From positions 260,760,437 to 260,824,436 of the forward strand of contig NC_081410.1 of NCBI RefSeq assembly GCF_030272615.1: a stretch of 64,000 nucleotides of DNA, read 5' to 3'. The DNA comes from Cryptomeria japonica (lineage: Eukaryota > Streptophyta > Pinopsida > Cupressales > Cupressaceae). Below, one piece after another: positions 23,896-34,313 of this stretch; position 1 is the stretch's first letter; each line of letters opens with the position of its first letter. The position numbers and the translations under genes were made by a program. The notes under the pieces are model-generated. The model was not told the origin of the DNA and made no database searches. It worked only from the letters and a program-made list of their open reading frames with translations.

Positions 23896-24940
23896 TCAAG
23901 AGTAGTATTTCTTCAAATGGATGTTGTTGGTGGGTTCGTCAAGCACATCTCCTTCTAAGGTAGTTAGTTGATAGGCACCTGATCCATAGGCTGAGATAAT
24001 GACATAGGGACCTAACCAGTTAGGTTCAAACTTCCCTTTCTTTTCCCGATCCTGTTGATTTCTAGGATTTTCTTTGAGTACTAGATCACCTATTTTGAAG
24101 TTTCTAGGGATGACCTTGTGGTTGTAGCTTATGCACATATGTTGTTGATATGCTTTGAGATGAGTGTAGGCACGTTGGCGTCTTTCATATAGAAGTTCAA
24201 GTTCTTGCAGTCGGTTAACTTGATATTCTTCATCTGGGATTAAGCCTTTCAAAGAGACTCTGAGAGATGGAATTTCTACCTCCAAGGGTAAAATTGCTTA
24301 TGATCCATACATCAATGAATATGGTGTAGCTCCTGTCGGTGTGCGGATGCTAGTTCTATATGCCCAAAGTGTTGGATTGAGTTGTACATGCCAATCTATC
24401 TTGGTTTTTGAAAGGTCGTCCATTATCTATGATGATGGAACTGGGAATTCCATATCTGTAGATCAGATAATTAAGGATAAAAGAGGCAATTTGTTTCCCA
24501 GTCATTGTGGTCATGGGGACTTCTTCAATCCACTTGGTAAAGTACTATGTTGCAGTGATAATGAACTTGTGCCCATTTGAAGATGAGGGATTAATTTTGC
24601 CAACCAAGTCTAGTCCCCACTGACAAAAGGTCCAAGATGTTGTGAATTGCTGCAAGTCCTGTGCTGGTGCATGTATAAGATTGCCATGGATTTGGCATTT
24701 AGGACACTTTTTTGCAAAGTGATAAGAATCTTTTTCTATTGTTGGCCAGTAATATCCCATTCTTAGAAGCTTTTTAGCAAGAGTAGTACCACTAGAATGT
24801 GTGCCATAGATACCTTCGTGAAGCTCGTGTAAAGCGGAGTCAGATTCATTACGATCAAGGCAACGCAGAAGAGTACCATCTAGACCTCGATGGTACAAAG
24901 TATCCACAGTAAGGGTATAATTGGCAACTTATCGGATAAA
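23896..24940 (-). pseudogene. Element D: integrase with internal deletion
   Basis: Minus strand. The zinc-binding HHCC segment is intact (LHEGIYGTH and CPKCQIHG), as are the first Asp (WGLDLVGK) and second Asp (IIIDNGRPFKNQD). Directly after FKNQD, at about 24404-24415, the sequence jumps to DWHVQL with a frame change. Compared with C and F, about 55 codons are missing, including the catalytic Glu. The C-terminal domain (GDLVLKENPRNQQ, NWLGPYVI, NNIHLKKYYS) is open. Integrase activity is therefore lost. Confidence 0.85.
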
Positions 24941-25520
24941 GTTACACTTTTGGTTTCGGGACAAGTCAATGGGTAGGATATTGTTCTTAAGATACTCATA
25001 TATCGTTCCATATAAGGGGGAGTCTGAACTAGTTAAGGCATAGATGACTTGGGATGTGGAATTGTCATAGGCTGGGGAAAACAATTGCTCTACCAGGAAT
25101 TCATAACGAGACTGTTGCTCTGGAATTTGCAGGAGTGAAGCGATAGTAGCCATTGCATCGGCTGCTCTATTGTCCAACCTTGGTATTTGTGTGAAGCTGA
25201 TGTGTACAAAGTACTATTTGAAGTCATCCACCATTCTTTTGTAGGGTAACAACTTGTCATCTTTCGTCTGATAGTCATCATTGATTTGATTGATAACCAA
25301 TTGCGAATCTCCGTAGACCTTTAGTTCTATGATTTCCATTCTACAACTATCTTGATTCCTATGACCAGTGCTTCATACTCAGCAACGTTATTTGTGCACG
25401 AAAACATGAGTCTATAGGATCTTGGTATGGTGTGTCCTTTTGGAGTGATGAATAAAATGTCGGCACCTGAGCTGTGTTGGGTAAATGATCCATCAAAGTA
25501 TAGGGTCCATTATTTTGTAG
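24941..25520 (-). pseudogene. Element D: second (archaeal-type) RNase H
   Basis: Minus strand: TLYFDGSFTQHSSGA near 25512, NNVAEYEALV near 25390, YGDSQLVI near 25305 and RAADAMATIASLL near 25153. All four acidic positions are recognisable, but the frame shifts between the second and third. Connector sequence to integrase follows (25130-24941). Lies after native RNase H as in C, B and F. Confidence 0.8.
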
Positions 25521-25599
25521 AGATAGCAAGAATGTCCCTGTTTGGAAATTCGATCTCCATTGGTTGTTTACTAGGTAGTGGTGCTTCTGCTAGTTGATC

Positions 25600-26880
25600 C
25601 ACTATTACTTGTCCCTTGATAGCTCTTCACTCCGTATAGTGGCTATCAAATTCACTGAGAATCATGACCCATTTAGCCAATCGGCTTGTAAGAGCTGCTT
25701 TGCTGAGTAAATATTTGAGAGGATCAATTTTTGCAACTAGCTTAATTGTGTGATTTAGCATGTAGTGGCGAAATTTTTGAGAGGTGAAGACCACAGCTAA
25801 ACAGGCTTTCTCAATAAAGGTGTAATTTAGCTCATAATTGTTCAATATCCTACTGATGTAGTATATTGCTCATTCCTTGCCTTGTTGATCTTCTTGTGCT
25901 AACAGTGCCCCCAGTGATTTATCTGTTGTGGAAATGTAGAGAATAAGTGGCTTCCCTGCTATCGGTGGTACCAGAACTGGTGGGTTCATCAGATATTGCT
26001 TGATTTGATAGAAGGATTCGGCACACTTGGCTTCCCATCTGAACGGTACATTTTTATGTAGCAAATTATTAAATGGGAGACTTTTATCTGCTAGTTGAGC
26101 GATGAATTGCCTAATTGATTAGAGTCATCCTTGTAGCAACCTGAGCTGGCTAATATTCTTTGTTGGTGGCATCTCCATGATGGCTTGTACCTTTGCTGGA
26201 TCCACTTCAATACCTTTGGCTGAAACTATGTAATTGAGTAATTTGCCTGATGAAACCCCGAAGACACACTTCTTAGGGTTGAGCCTGACTTGGAAATTTT
26301 CCAATCGTTCAAAAATCTTTTCTAAGATGCTTAGATGTTCTACTCTGGTGAAGGATTTAGCTAGTAAATCATCCATATAGTCTTCCATGAAGGTATGCAT
26401 CATATCATGAAAGATTGTTGTCATTGCTTGTTGATAACTTGCTCTTGCATTCTTTAAGCCAAAAGGCATGACATTCCAACAATATGTTCCCCAAGGATAG
26501 GTGAATGTTGTTTTATCTTGATCCTCTGGAGCGTTCTTGATTTGGTTATATCCTGAAAAACCGTCCATTAGTGATAACATTGCATGGCCTGCTGTGAGGT
26601 CTACAATTATGTCAATACTTGGTAAAGGAAAGTCATCCTTTGGACAGGCGTTGTTGACATCTCTAAAATTTGTGCATATTCTGATACTGTTGTCTAGTTT
26701 TAAAATTGGAACGATGTTGGAAATCCATTCTGCATAGTCGATGGGTTAGATAAATCCGACATCTAATAGTTTCTTTAGTTCAGCTTTGACCATGAGTGCC
26801 ACATGTGGATTCATTTTTCGCAGTTTTTGCTTAACCAGTTTAGTTCCTGGAGCCATAGACAAGTGATGCATGATTAATTA
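25600..26880 (-). pseudogene. Element D: reverse transcriptase and native RNase H
   Basis: Minus strand, well preserved. Palm: SLMDGFSGYNQI, TFTYPWGTYCWNVMPFGLKN, and YMDD at 26378-26369 in MEDYMDDLLAKS, both catalytic Asp present. Thumb: KGIEVDPAKVQAIMEMPPT. Native RNase H: LILYISTTDKSLGALLAQ, NYELNYTFIEKACLAV, SQKFRHYM. Stops at LLQG*L*SIRQF and GKE*AIYY lie where C codes Arg, Gln and Arg, one C-to-T change away. Confidence 0.88.
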
Positions 26881-28118
26881 TGGATCAATCCCGGGCATAT
26901 CTGTGTATTCCCAAGCAAAGTTGATTTGATTTTCTTTAAAAAATTTGATAAATTCTGACCTTTCTGCTTTTGTCAGAGATTCTGCAAGGTGTATATTTTT
27001 GGCTGCCTCTGTAGTACCAATGTTGATTGATTGAGTAGGCTCAATCAATATGGGTGATCACTCATGATAATGCTCAAGAAGAGTGTCGAGTCTCCCATCT
27101 ATAGGCACCTTAAAAAGGTTTTCACCCTCAGATGCATCCTTTATTTTTACTTTTTTGTGATCTAGAGCTGCCATTGACTGGTTTTCAGCATCATATCCTT
27201 TATTTGGTTTATTTTTGCGACTGAGAGACTTGCCACCCTCCTGATTGTAGACATCGCTATTCCATTCACTAGTAGAGTCTATTTTCGGGTTGACGGTACA
27301 TAAGTAATGGATAATGGATTCATCATTCAGGAAAATTGGTATATCATGAATTTTGGGTTCGTCCCAGTCTATGAGGTCCAAAAAGACAAGTGGTTAGGAA
27401 TCATTTGGTGGATCAAGTTCTGCTACTGTAAGTGTCAGGATAGAGGTTTCATTGTGATTGGTTCATGTGTTAAAGAAGTCTAGGATTCCGTCGAGGTCTT
27501 CAATGGTATCATCTTCCATATAGACTTGTTCATAATGTTGTTGCTTGCTTTCCTTAGCGTCATAGATATTCTATGGTCCAAATTCAAGTAGTCTAATTTT
27601 TGTGCTATGTTCTTCTTGAAAAAAGGATATAGAACTAGTATTTTCAGTGGTATCTTTAGTAGCATTTGAGTAGCTACCCCATTCATATTCATTGGAATCA
27701 GTTTCAAAGGTATCATCCCAGATCTTTTCAGTGCTATGAATAGGTATGTTGAATGGCGAAAATAGATCTTTGATAATTGATACTATTCTGTTGGTTTTCT
27801 CTGATTCTGCGTCAGATCCTGCTTCTATTCTTTGCATTTGTTCATAGATTATTTCTTCTTGGGGAGGAATGATGTTGCCCTGAGGTGATTCTGCTTTGTT
27901 GGATATTTGTTCTTGAATATGATTGACTTCTGTAGATGTTGTCTTCTTGTGAATGATGGACTCCCCTTGATGTTTCTTCCTTTCGTGATGTTCATGTTCT
28001 TTATGGATTGTCTCTGCTGACTCAAATAGTGCTTCTTGCCAGGATTCTTCTTTGTACTTCTTCTTTGCTTTCCACTGAGGTTTTTGATATTTGTGTGGTA
28101 TCTTCTTTGGTAGTAGCG
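26881..28118 (-). pseudogene. Element D: acidic linker between G-patch and RT
   Basis: Minus strand, about 400 codons. First a Lys/Glu/Gln-rich stretch with a conserved DSNEYEWG word near 27690 (also in C), then an Asp-rich segment with DLIDWDEPKIHDIPIFLND, the basic GGKSLSRKNKPNKG, and a final FAWEYTDMPGIDP before RT. It resembles the linkers of C and B in order and key words. No known domain recognised. Confidence 0.6.
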
Positions 28119-28262
28119 TGAATTCAAAGCCCAATCCTTTTTTGTCTTTACTAAATTGTGAAGGAGGATCCAATGGTTTTGTGACACCTTCCTAACATTT
28201 ACCAATAGGTCCTTTGCCATTGTATCCCATTTGCTGCATGATTAAGTAGCCTTTTCCATATA
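28119..28262 (-). pseudogene. Element D: G-patch motif after protease
   Basis: Minus strand: YGKGYLIMQQMGYNGKGPIG, then EGVTKPLDPPSQFSKDKKGL ending GF. This fits the G-patch pattern (hydrophobic, GY-x-G-x-GxG, then G-hydrophobic-x2-P, then GLGF). One TAG sits inside. It directly follows the protease domain in the same frame. Confidence 0.75.
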
Positions 28263-29763
28263 GGTGTGTGGGTATAGCTATTTCCATAGTAGTTGCTCTG
28301 TCTCCTTCCTCATCTTTGTATAGCCAACTAAGGATATCCTTTTCCTCAGATTCATGTGCTAAAGTGTCGAGTTGAATGAATGTGCCATCAAACTTGGTGA
28401 TGGGTCGAGTTGCTTGATGTGTTGATGTTGTAGGTGATCCATGAGATCTAGGTGATGTGGGTAAGTTAGTCAAACACATGGGTTCCAAAGAGTATTCCCC
28501 CATGCCTTGTTCTTTGATTTTCATTTGCTGCTTGAAATTTCTAGGTAATGATTTAGACTTCTCTTGTTGAAGATCTAGTGCTGAGGAATTTTGTTTCTCT
28601 CTATTATGTGGAACCAAACTGTCCTGGGCTGCCCCCATTGCATTACAATGTTGAAATGGATTGTGATCAGTAGATATAGAAACCTCTTGCCCATTGTAGG
28701 GGAATTTGACACACTGGTGATATGTAGAAGGCACTGCTTGCATTTCATGTATCCAGGGTCGACCTAATAAGATATTGTATGTGAGGTCTATGTTTAAGAC
28801 CTGGCACATAGTATCTCTTTGTATCGATCCGACTTGGATCGGCAACACCACTGTTCCTTTAGAGGATCTTTCTTCTTCATCATATGCCTTTATAGTAATC
28901 TTTTTGCGTGGATCAATAGACTCCTCCGAGAAGCCTAATGCATAGATAAGTTTTAAGGTACATATATTAAGTCCAACTCCTCCATCTATTAATACTCGTT
29001 TTACTCGGTGTTTATAGACTATGACTTCAATATGGAGAGGAGTATTATGTGGATGACTCGACGAGATATTATCATGCTCAGAAAAAGTGAGATTATGAGG
29101 CCCTATCATATGAGAGACCATGGCTTGGAATTTGTCAGCATCCAGATCTTGAGGTACATTCATTTCTAATAGCACTTGCTCTAATATGTCTTTGTGTTTT
29201 GGCGAAAGTTTCAGCAACTCTAGTATAGATATTTGAGCAGGAGTTTTGCGCAGTTGACTGACTAGATCATATTGAATTTTGGGTACGGTGTTTGATGTTG
29301 ACGTATGTCCCTTTAAGACATATTTTTGAGCTTTGGTTGTTACGTTAACAGATTCATGATCACGTTGATCTCGAATTGTGATGACATTGACTTGATTGTC
29401 CTCAGCTGATATATGATTGATGGTGTTATTGTAGATGTGATTGATACGAGCTCCACGTGTATCGTTCAAGGTTGAAGCTCCATCCTTGTTGTAATTTGGA
29501 AGAGGATTCTTAAAGGCTCTGTGGTCACCATTTATCTTGAGACCATCCACCGTTAAATCACCTCTATCAATCATGTCCTGAACAATGTTTTTTAGTCTCA
29601 TGCAATCATTTGTTTGATGACCTTTATTGCGATGAAAATCACAAAAGTGCGAGTCATTCCACCAAGGTGGTTTGATTTGTGGTTCATACTTGTTGATTGT
29701 TGGTAAAGAGATAATTTTGTTTGCCAGGAGTTCTCTGAATGCTGACTCCAGTGATTGTCCCAA
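28263..29763 (-). CDS. Element D: nucleocapsid knuckle and aspartic protease, open frame
   Basis: One open frame of 523 residues (its last part is the start of the G-patch). Residues 41-54 form a knuckle, CDFHRNKGHQTNDC (C-x2-H-x4-H-x4-C). The retropepsin active site VLIDGGVGLNIC has its Asp at residue 260, followed by ITIKAYDEEERSSKG and YNILLGRPWIHEM. It is the longest intact coding stretch in the window and continues from gag after a frame change. The protease would mature Gag-Pol. The first Met is simply the first in frame; upstream coding belongs to gag. Confidence 0.8.
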
Positions 29764-31256
29764 TGGTGTGTAGACACATTTTTGAAAATTTTTGGTGTTA
29801 CCTCGTGAATTGTTATTAGGTCCTTGATTTGCATGATTGTTTTAAGCATTGTTGGTGTTGTTGGTGTTGGGTTGACCTTGATTGGTATTTGGTGTGCAAG
29901 TGTTAGTGTCTGGGTTATCACCTTTGGGATTTTTTGTAGCTTGAGGATTTCCTAATAATGCGAGCACGGGTTGCTTGGATTTCGGATCATGTGATTCGTT
30001 GCCTCCTTCGTTTCCATTGTTTTTGTTTTTGGTCCAGAATCTGGATTTGTCTAAGTTATTGTTGTTCTGATTGTTGTAGTTTGATGAACTTGTTCCTTCT
30101 TTGAAGAATTTTAGTTTGATGAACTTGTTCCTTCTTTGAAGAATTTTAGTGTTCCCTTCTTGACACATGCTTCTTCTACTTGAATGCCATTCTCAATTAA
30201 TTTAGCGAAAGAGGGTATGCATTGGAGTTTGAGCCTATGACTCATCTCACCATTCAAGTTGTCGATGAAGATTTCCATTTTCTCTTTTTTCAAGGATATC
30301 GTGAAACCATACGCCACCAACGTTGAAGGAATACCATGAATTTTTTATTGTTTTTTTGTTTGGTGTTACAAACGTCTAGCATGGTGATATCCTATTGAAT
30401 GTTATAGGAATATTGAGTTATGAATTTGTTGACCAGTTCATCAAATGATCTGACAGGAGGTGTGATTTTGGATAACCATTCAATTGTTTGTCCTCCCAAG
30501 ATTCTTGGGAATAACCTCATCAAATAGGTGTCATCATGAGCAAATTCAAGACTCATGGTACAGAATTCTTGAACATGATCATGGGGATCGCTTTTCCCAT
30601 CGTACTTATCAAATTTGGGAACGTCTGATTTTGGAGGAAAAGGTACCATGTTCAATCTTCTGTCAAATGGATAAGGACAAATTTCATTTAATGAATACCG
30701 TACTATTGTCCCTTGTTGCATATCTTGCATTTGTCTTTGTAACATTTTCATTTGTTGAGTAAGAGCAATCAAAGGTGCATTATTTTGCCGAGGGAAGATT
30801 TATTCCCTTGCATTAATCCTAGGTTAATGGTGTATGGAATGACATGTTTTTCTTGGGGATGTGTTGCTTGGGGATGTTTTGTCCTGGTGTATTTTGTCCC
30901 GGTATGTTTGGTTCAGGAATACCTTGTTCAGGGTCACGTGCTTCTCCTTCTCGTTGTCATTCTTGATATTTGTAATGTTGAGATTTTGTTCTAAACATGT
31001 CTGTGTCAAAGTCTTCAGGAAGTTTAACCCCTTTGCTTGTAAGCATGAGTAGGTATTTTTCCTTGTCATTTTCCATGAGTCTTTCCACAAGTTTTTGAAA
31101 TGAAGCACTTTCTTGACATTCTTGAAGAAGTTCCTCAAAAATTTTGGCGTCCTCTAGATTCGGATGCTTGAAAGGATTTGATAATCTTCGATTCATGTTG
31201 GATTTTGATTGCATTTTGCTTTGTTTGTTTTGTTGAGAGCGAGTAACAACAAGCAT
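29764..31256 (-). pseudogene. Element D: gag
   Basis: Starts MLVVTRSQQNKQSKMQSKSN at 31256, similar in style to the C start (MPIQTRSSRKKQ). Capsid part: ICPYPFDRRLNMVPFP, FDKYDGKSDPHDHVQEF, YLMRLFPRILGGQTIEWLSK. A 35-bp tandem duplication at 30078-30147 shifts the frame, and other stops are present. An Asn-rich segment follows toward the knuckle. Confidence 0.8.
30078..30147 (-). repeat. 35-bp tandem duplication inside D gag
   Basis: Two adjacent copies of agtttgatgaacttgttcct plus 15 bases, starts 30078 and 30113. Because 35 is not a multiple of three it breaks the gag frame. Confidence 0.93.
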
Positions 31257-31643
31257 CTAGTAGAAGCTTTCTATGATAAAGGGGATAAAATCCTCTTCGA
31301 TGTGTTGCTCAGGGGTTGGTGGCTCAAATCGGGGTATGTTGTAAGTGATGCACTTGTCGAGAAAGAATGCTAGATTGATCTTTCCTCCATGATTGATTTG
31401 TTGATTGAATGCAAATTTTTGGCAGAATGCTCTAGTCTTCAAAGGTTCTTTGTCAAATTTGTTGGATTTGTTCTAAATATAGAGTTGTACATGACGAAGA
31501 AATGTTTGATGAGATTTGAAGAGTTGGCGATTGATGTATAAAAATTTATTTCTTTTGGCAAATTTCGAAGGACTTGGTTGTTGTTTCTTTAACTTAGTGT
31601 TACGATAAATATTCTTTCTTCTCAGAATATGAGGATCAGTCAT
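31257..31643 (-). pseudogene. Element D: 128-codon frame fused in frame ahead of gag
   Basis: Minus strand from ATG at 31643 (MTDPHILRRKNIYRN), basic, with KTRAFCQKFAFNQQINHGGK and AFFLDKC, ending FIPFIIESFY then TAG. That TAG is immediately followed by the gag ATG in the same frame. One further TAG lies at 31473-31475. It could be an extra protein, or the true gag N-terminus with a decayed codon. No domain recognised; not seen in C. Confidence 0.4.
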
Positions 31644-32110
31644 GCACAAGTGATCAATAGTTCCTTTTGAGTTGGTTTGGATTCAGTTTATCTTGTTTTG
31701 GAAACTCAAGTTTTTACTTTATCTAAGTGAAGGTTTAGATGCCCCCTCACGACAAAGTGCGTCAAATGATATGGAAAAAGTCTCCCGATATGGAAACTTG
31801 ATTTGACAACTTGGAGTTTTAAAACAAGTGTGTTTGGGATAAAATCCGTGTGATAAAAAAAGGACCTATTTGCTACATGTGATGATGCCTTCTAATTTTG
31901 ATAGGATAGATATGTTAATCGTGCGACCAGCTTTAGATGTTTGGACAACTTTTGTTTAATACGAAATTTGCTTTTAGAAATAGCTTCTTAGGTCTGTCCT
32001 TGATATTTTGATCTGATGAAGTTTAAGTTGATGAAAAGAGGTTGTTAAAAATGTTTTCAAAATTTTCTAAATTTACCTCTATTTTGCCCCCTGTTTTTCT
32101 AGTCTTGAGT
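31644..32110. other. Element D: leader segment next to gag
   Basis: No gene or array; AT-rich transcribed leader by position. Confidence 0.5.
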
Positions 32111-32485
32111 ATGCGCTAAAGCAGAGACCCCATGCACTACAAAAGTTTCTCAAAGCGCTAAGGGAAAGACTCCACATGCTACGCTACCTCGGTCTACACA
32201 CTAACTGTGTCTGATAATAAATTTTGTTTCAGATCTGATTTCAAAATATCATGCACTAATATGAGTTATCGACGCGCTACTGTCTATACGCCATGCGCTA
32301 AATCTTAATTTCGACGCGCTAAGCTGATGCTTCCACGCGCTACATTGTTTTCAAAACGCGCTAACTATAACTACTTGTTTTTAAATTTTGGTGAAGCGCT
32401 ACTGTGAATACTTTACGCGCTAATGATAAGATGTGATGCGCTAAGTTATGTTTGATATGCACTAAGATGTTGCTCTTATGCGCTA
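32111..32485 (-). repeat. Element D leader: distal phased array
   Basis: Plus-strand ATGCGCTA (TAGCGCAT in element sense) or variants at 32111, 32132, 32153, 32174, 32196, 32251, 32272, 32293, 32314, 32335, 32356, 32394, 32415, 32436, 32457 and 32478. Nearly every step is exactly 21 nt, while the 13-nt spacers do not resemble each other. Confidence 0.92.
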
Positions 32486-32809
32486 AACTGCCCTGACTTG
32501 ATTGTTTTTTGTGTTTTTGGTGTTTTGCCTTAAGCTTTTAATGCTGATGGATGATTTTCTGAAGTAACAAATGAAGACACAACACCAAATATATAACCAT
32601 TTTTGCCTAATCTAAACAGTAAGTGTATGTTCTGCGAGGATGTGTTAAAATCCTCAATGTTTCAACAGGTTTGGTTACAAATAATACACTCCAAAAAGAC
32701 TCTTTATTCAAGGGTCATAAGTAATACCATAGCCCACTAGTCTCGATACTCTGTCAGCTCAAACAGTCGTGTCACCCCCTAGAGGGCGCCCATTTTTTTG
32801 CCTTTTGCT
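32486..32809. other. Element D: leader between array and core
   Basis: No gene. Contains TGGGCGCCC near 32790 on the minus strand, reminiscent of the PBS word but internal. Confidence 0.4.
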
Positions 32810-33240
32810 AGAAATTAACTCAAAGTGAATTGTTTCACAATTGAGTAGTTATCTTGGGAGATATATGGTAAGTAATCTTGGGGGCGGATTCTTCCCCACC
32901 CTTGCACTATGATATTGCAAATGTCTGGTTACTGACTCAGCTCAAGGTTTCTAATGCTAAAGTTTGTAATCAAGCTTCATGTTCAGTTGTCAGTGATAAA
33001 CTCCCTCAGGAGGCTTCCCAACCTTTAGAACAAAGGCTTTACGTATCTCAAGGATACTAGGGGAAGGCTAATCGCTGCATGCAACCGTTGAAAATGACTT
33101 TCATCACTTTCCACATTTGATTATAGTGGATTGGAACACTTGGTGTCAAAGTCGTTTCCCACTTAGGTCATTCCCTTCACACCGGCCACGAATGGCTTTA
33201 AGAGTTTTTCAACCCCTCGGGAAGGCAAGCCTACTAAAGG
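32810..33240 (-). promoter_or_regulatory. Element D: conserved leader core
   Basis: Minus strand. Block 33224-33155 is nearly identical to C 40069-40141 (shared: TCCCGAGGGGTTGAAAAACT, and GGGAATGACCTAAGTGGGAA). A second shared word, TCTCCCAAGATA, lies near 32855. A weaker match exists in B at 37147-37205. Its conservation in non-coding leader suggests a functional RNA element such as packaging, dimerisation or internal ribosome entry; which one cannot be told. Confidence 0.7.
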
Positions 33241-33990
33241 ATGTAAATGCAGTATGACTAAAAGCGTAAGAGTAGGCTGGCTTTTTTATCACCCAGTTAA
33301 GGGGAGAGCATATACCTTCTACTTTCGAGACAAGGCAAACAAGGTTCTTTTTACCTTTCAAGTCAATGATTTTCTAAGATCTATATGAAGATTGTTGCTC
33401 CATGAAAACATGGTGTTCTTTTTATTTCCTTCAAAGCGATGATTTTCTAATCTAGAAAAATAATTTGGTCAACAAAGCAAAATTTCAATCTTGATGGTCA
33501 ACAAAAGAAATCGATAAAAGGGGAAGGACTTTCCTCTTTGATTTTAAACAAAAATTTAAAGTGAGGTTCCCTTTTCTTGCAAAATGTAAAATTGATCCTT
33601 TTAAGCACCAAAGGATGGTGAGATTCTTTTTAGCCCTTGCTTGCAAAAATAAAGATTGTTTTGTTCCTTTTAGAACCCAAATTGAGAAATTTTCTCCTAG
33701 AAAAGCAAGAAAAGATTGTTGTTGTGGTTCGTTTTATAGCCCAAAGTAAGGTGAGTTCAATTTTATCCAACAAGAATTAATATGACTCTAAATTTTAACT
33801 AACTTAACTAAGTTAGCAAAAATCTAAAACTATTTGTAATTCTATAAATAAAATCCAGCTCTACCTGCAAGAAATTGTCAGAGTCCTGCAAAAATTTCAA
33901 TCAAATAGTTAGAAAAATCTGGATTTCGTTGGACTTCTACAAGTCTAAATTTAATTTTGGTTACAATTTTCTTTTTGTTTTCTATCTGTG
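33241..33990. other. Element D: leader between core and proximal array
   Basis: No gene. AT-rich; a short plus-strand open frame near 33561-33749 has no recognisable content. Confidence 0.4.
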
Positions 33991-34224
33991 ATGCGCTATC
34001 TGACAGACCCGATGCGTGGCTCTATTTTCTGGATGCGCTATTCTATTTTCTGGATGCGCTGCTCTGGTTTTCTTCCATGCCAAGACCTATAGGAAAAGTT
34101 AGTAAAGGCGATGCGCTAATCTAAGAACTTCACGTGCTAGAGTATAAATTCAATGTGCTAAACAGTGTACGGTATGCGTTATAATGTTAACGAGATGCGC
34201 TAAATAATATTCTCCACACGCTAA
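33991..34224 (-). repeat. Element D leader: PBS-proximal phased array
   Basis: ATGCGCTA-type words on the plus strand at 33991, 34012, 34033, 34054, 34111, 34132, 34153, 34174, 34195 and 34217: runs of exact 21-nt steps with one gap of 57. Same orientation as the distal array. Confidence 0.92.
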
Positions 34225-34287
34225 TTCTTGTTTCTCGCGTACCTACAAAAGTGTATATTTTTTAAAACTGATTTCATTAATGGGGTC

Positions 34288-34307
34288 TAGCCCCACAGTG
34301 GGCGCCA
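34288..34307 (-). other. Element D primer-binding site
   Basis: Minus strand TGGCGCCCACTGTGGGGCTA, six bases (cttttc in element sense) inside the 5' LTR. Shared in form with C (39335). The first seven bases match the end of tRNAs ending GGCGCCA; I do not assign the tRNA. Confidence 0.85.
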
Positions 34308-34313
34308 GAAAAG

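Noticed and set aside
32782-32800. Second primer-binding site in the D leader
   Set aside because: Only a GGCGCCC word, no LTR edge beside it, and the real PBS is at 34288-34307.
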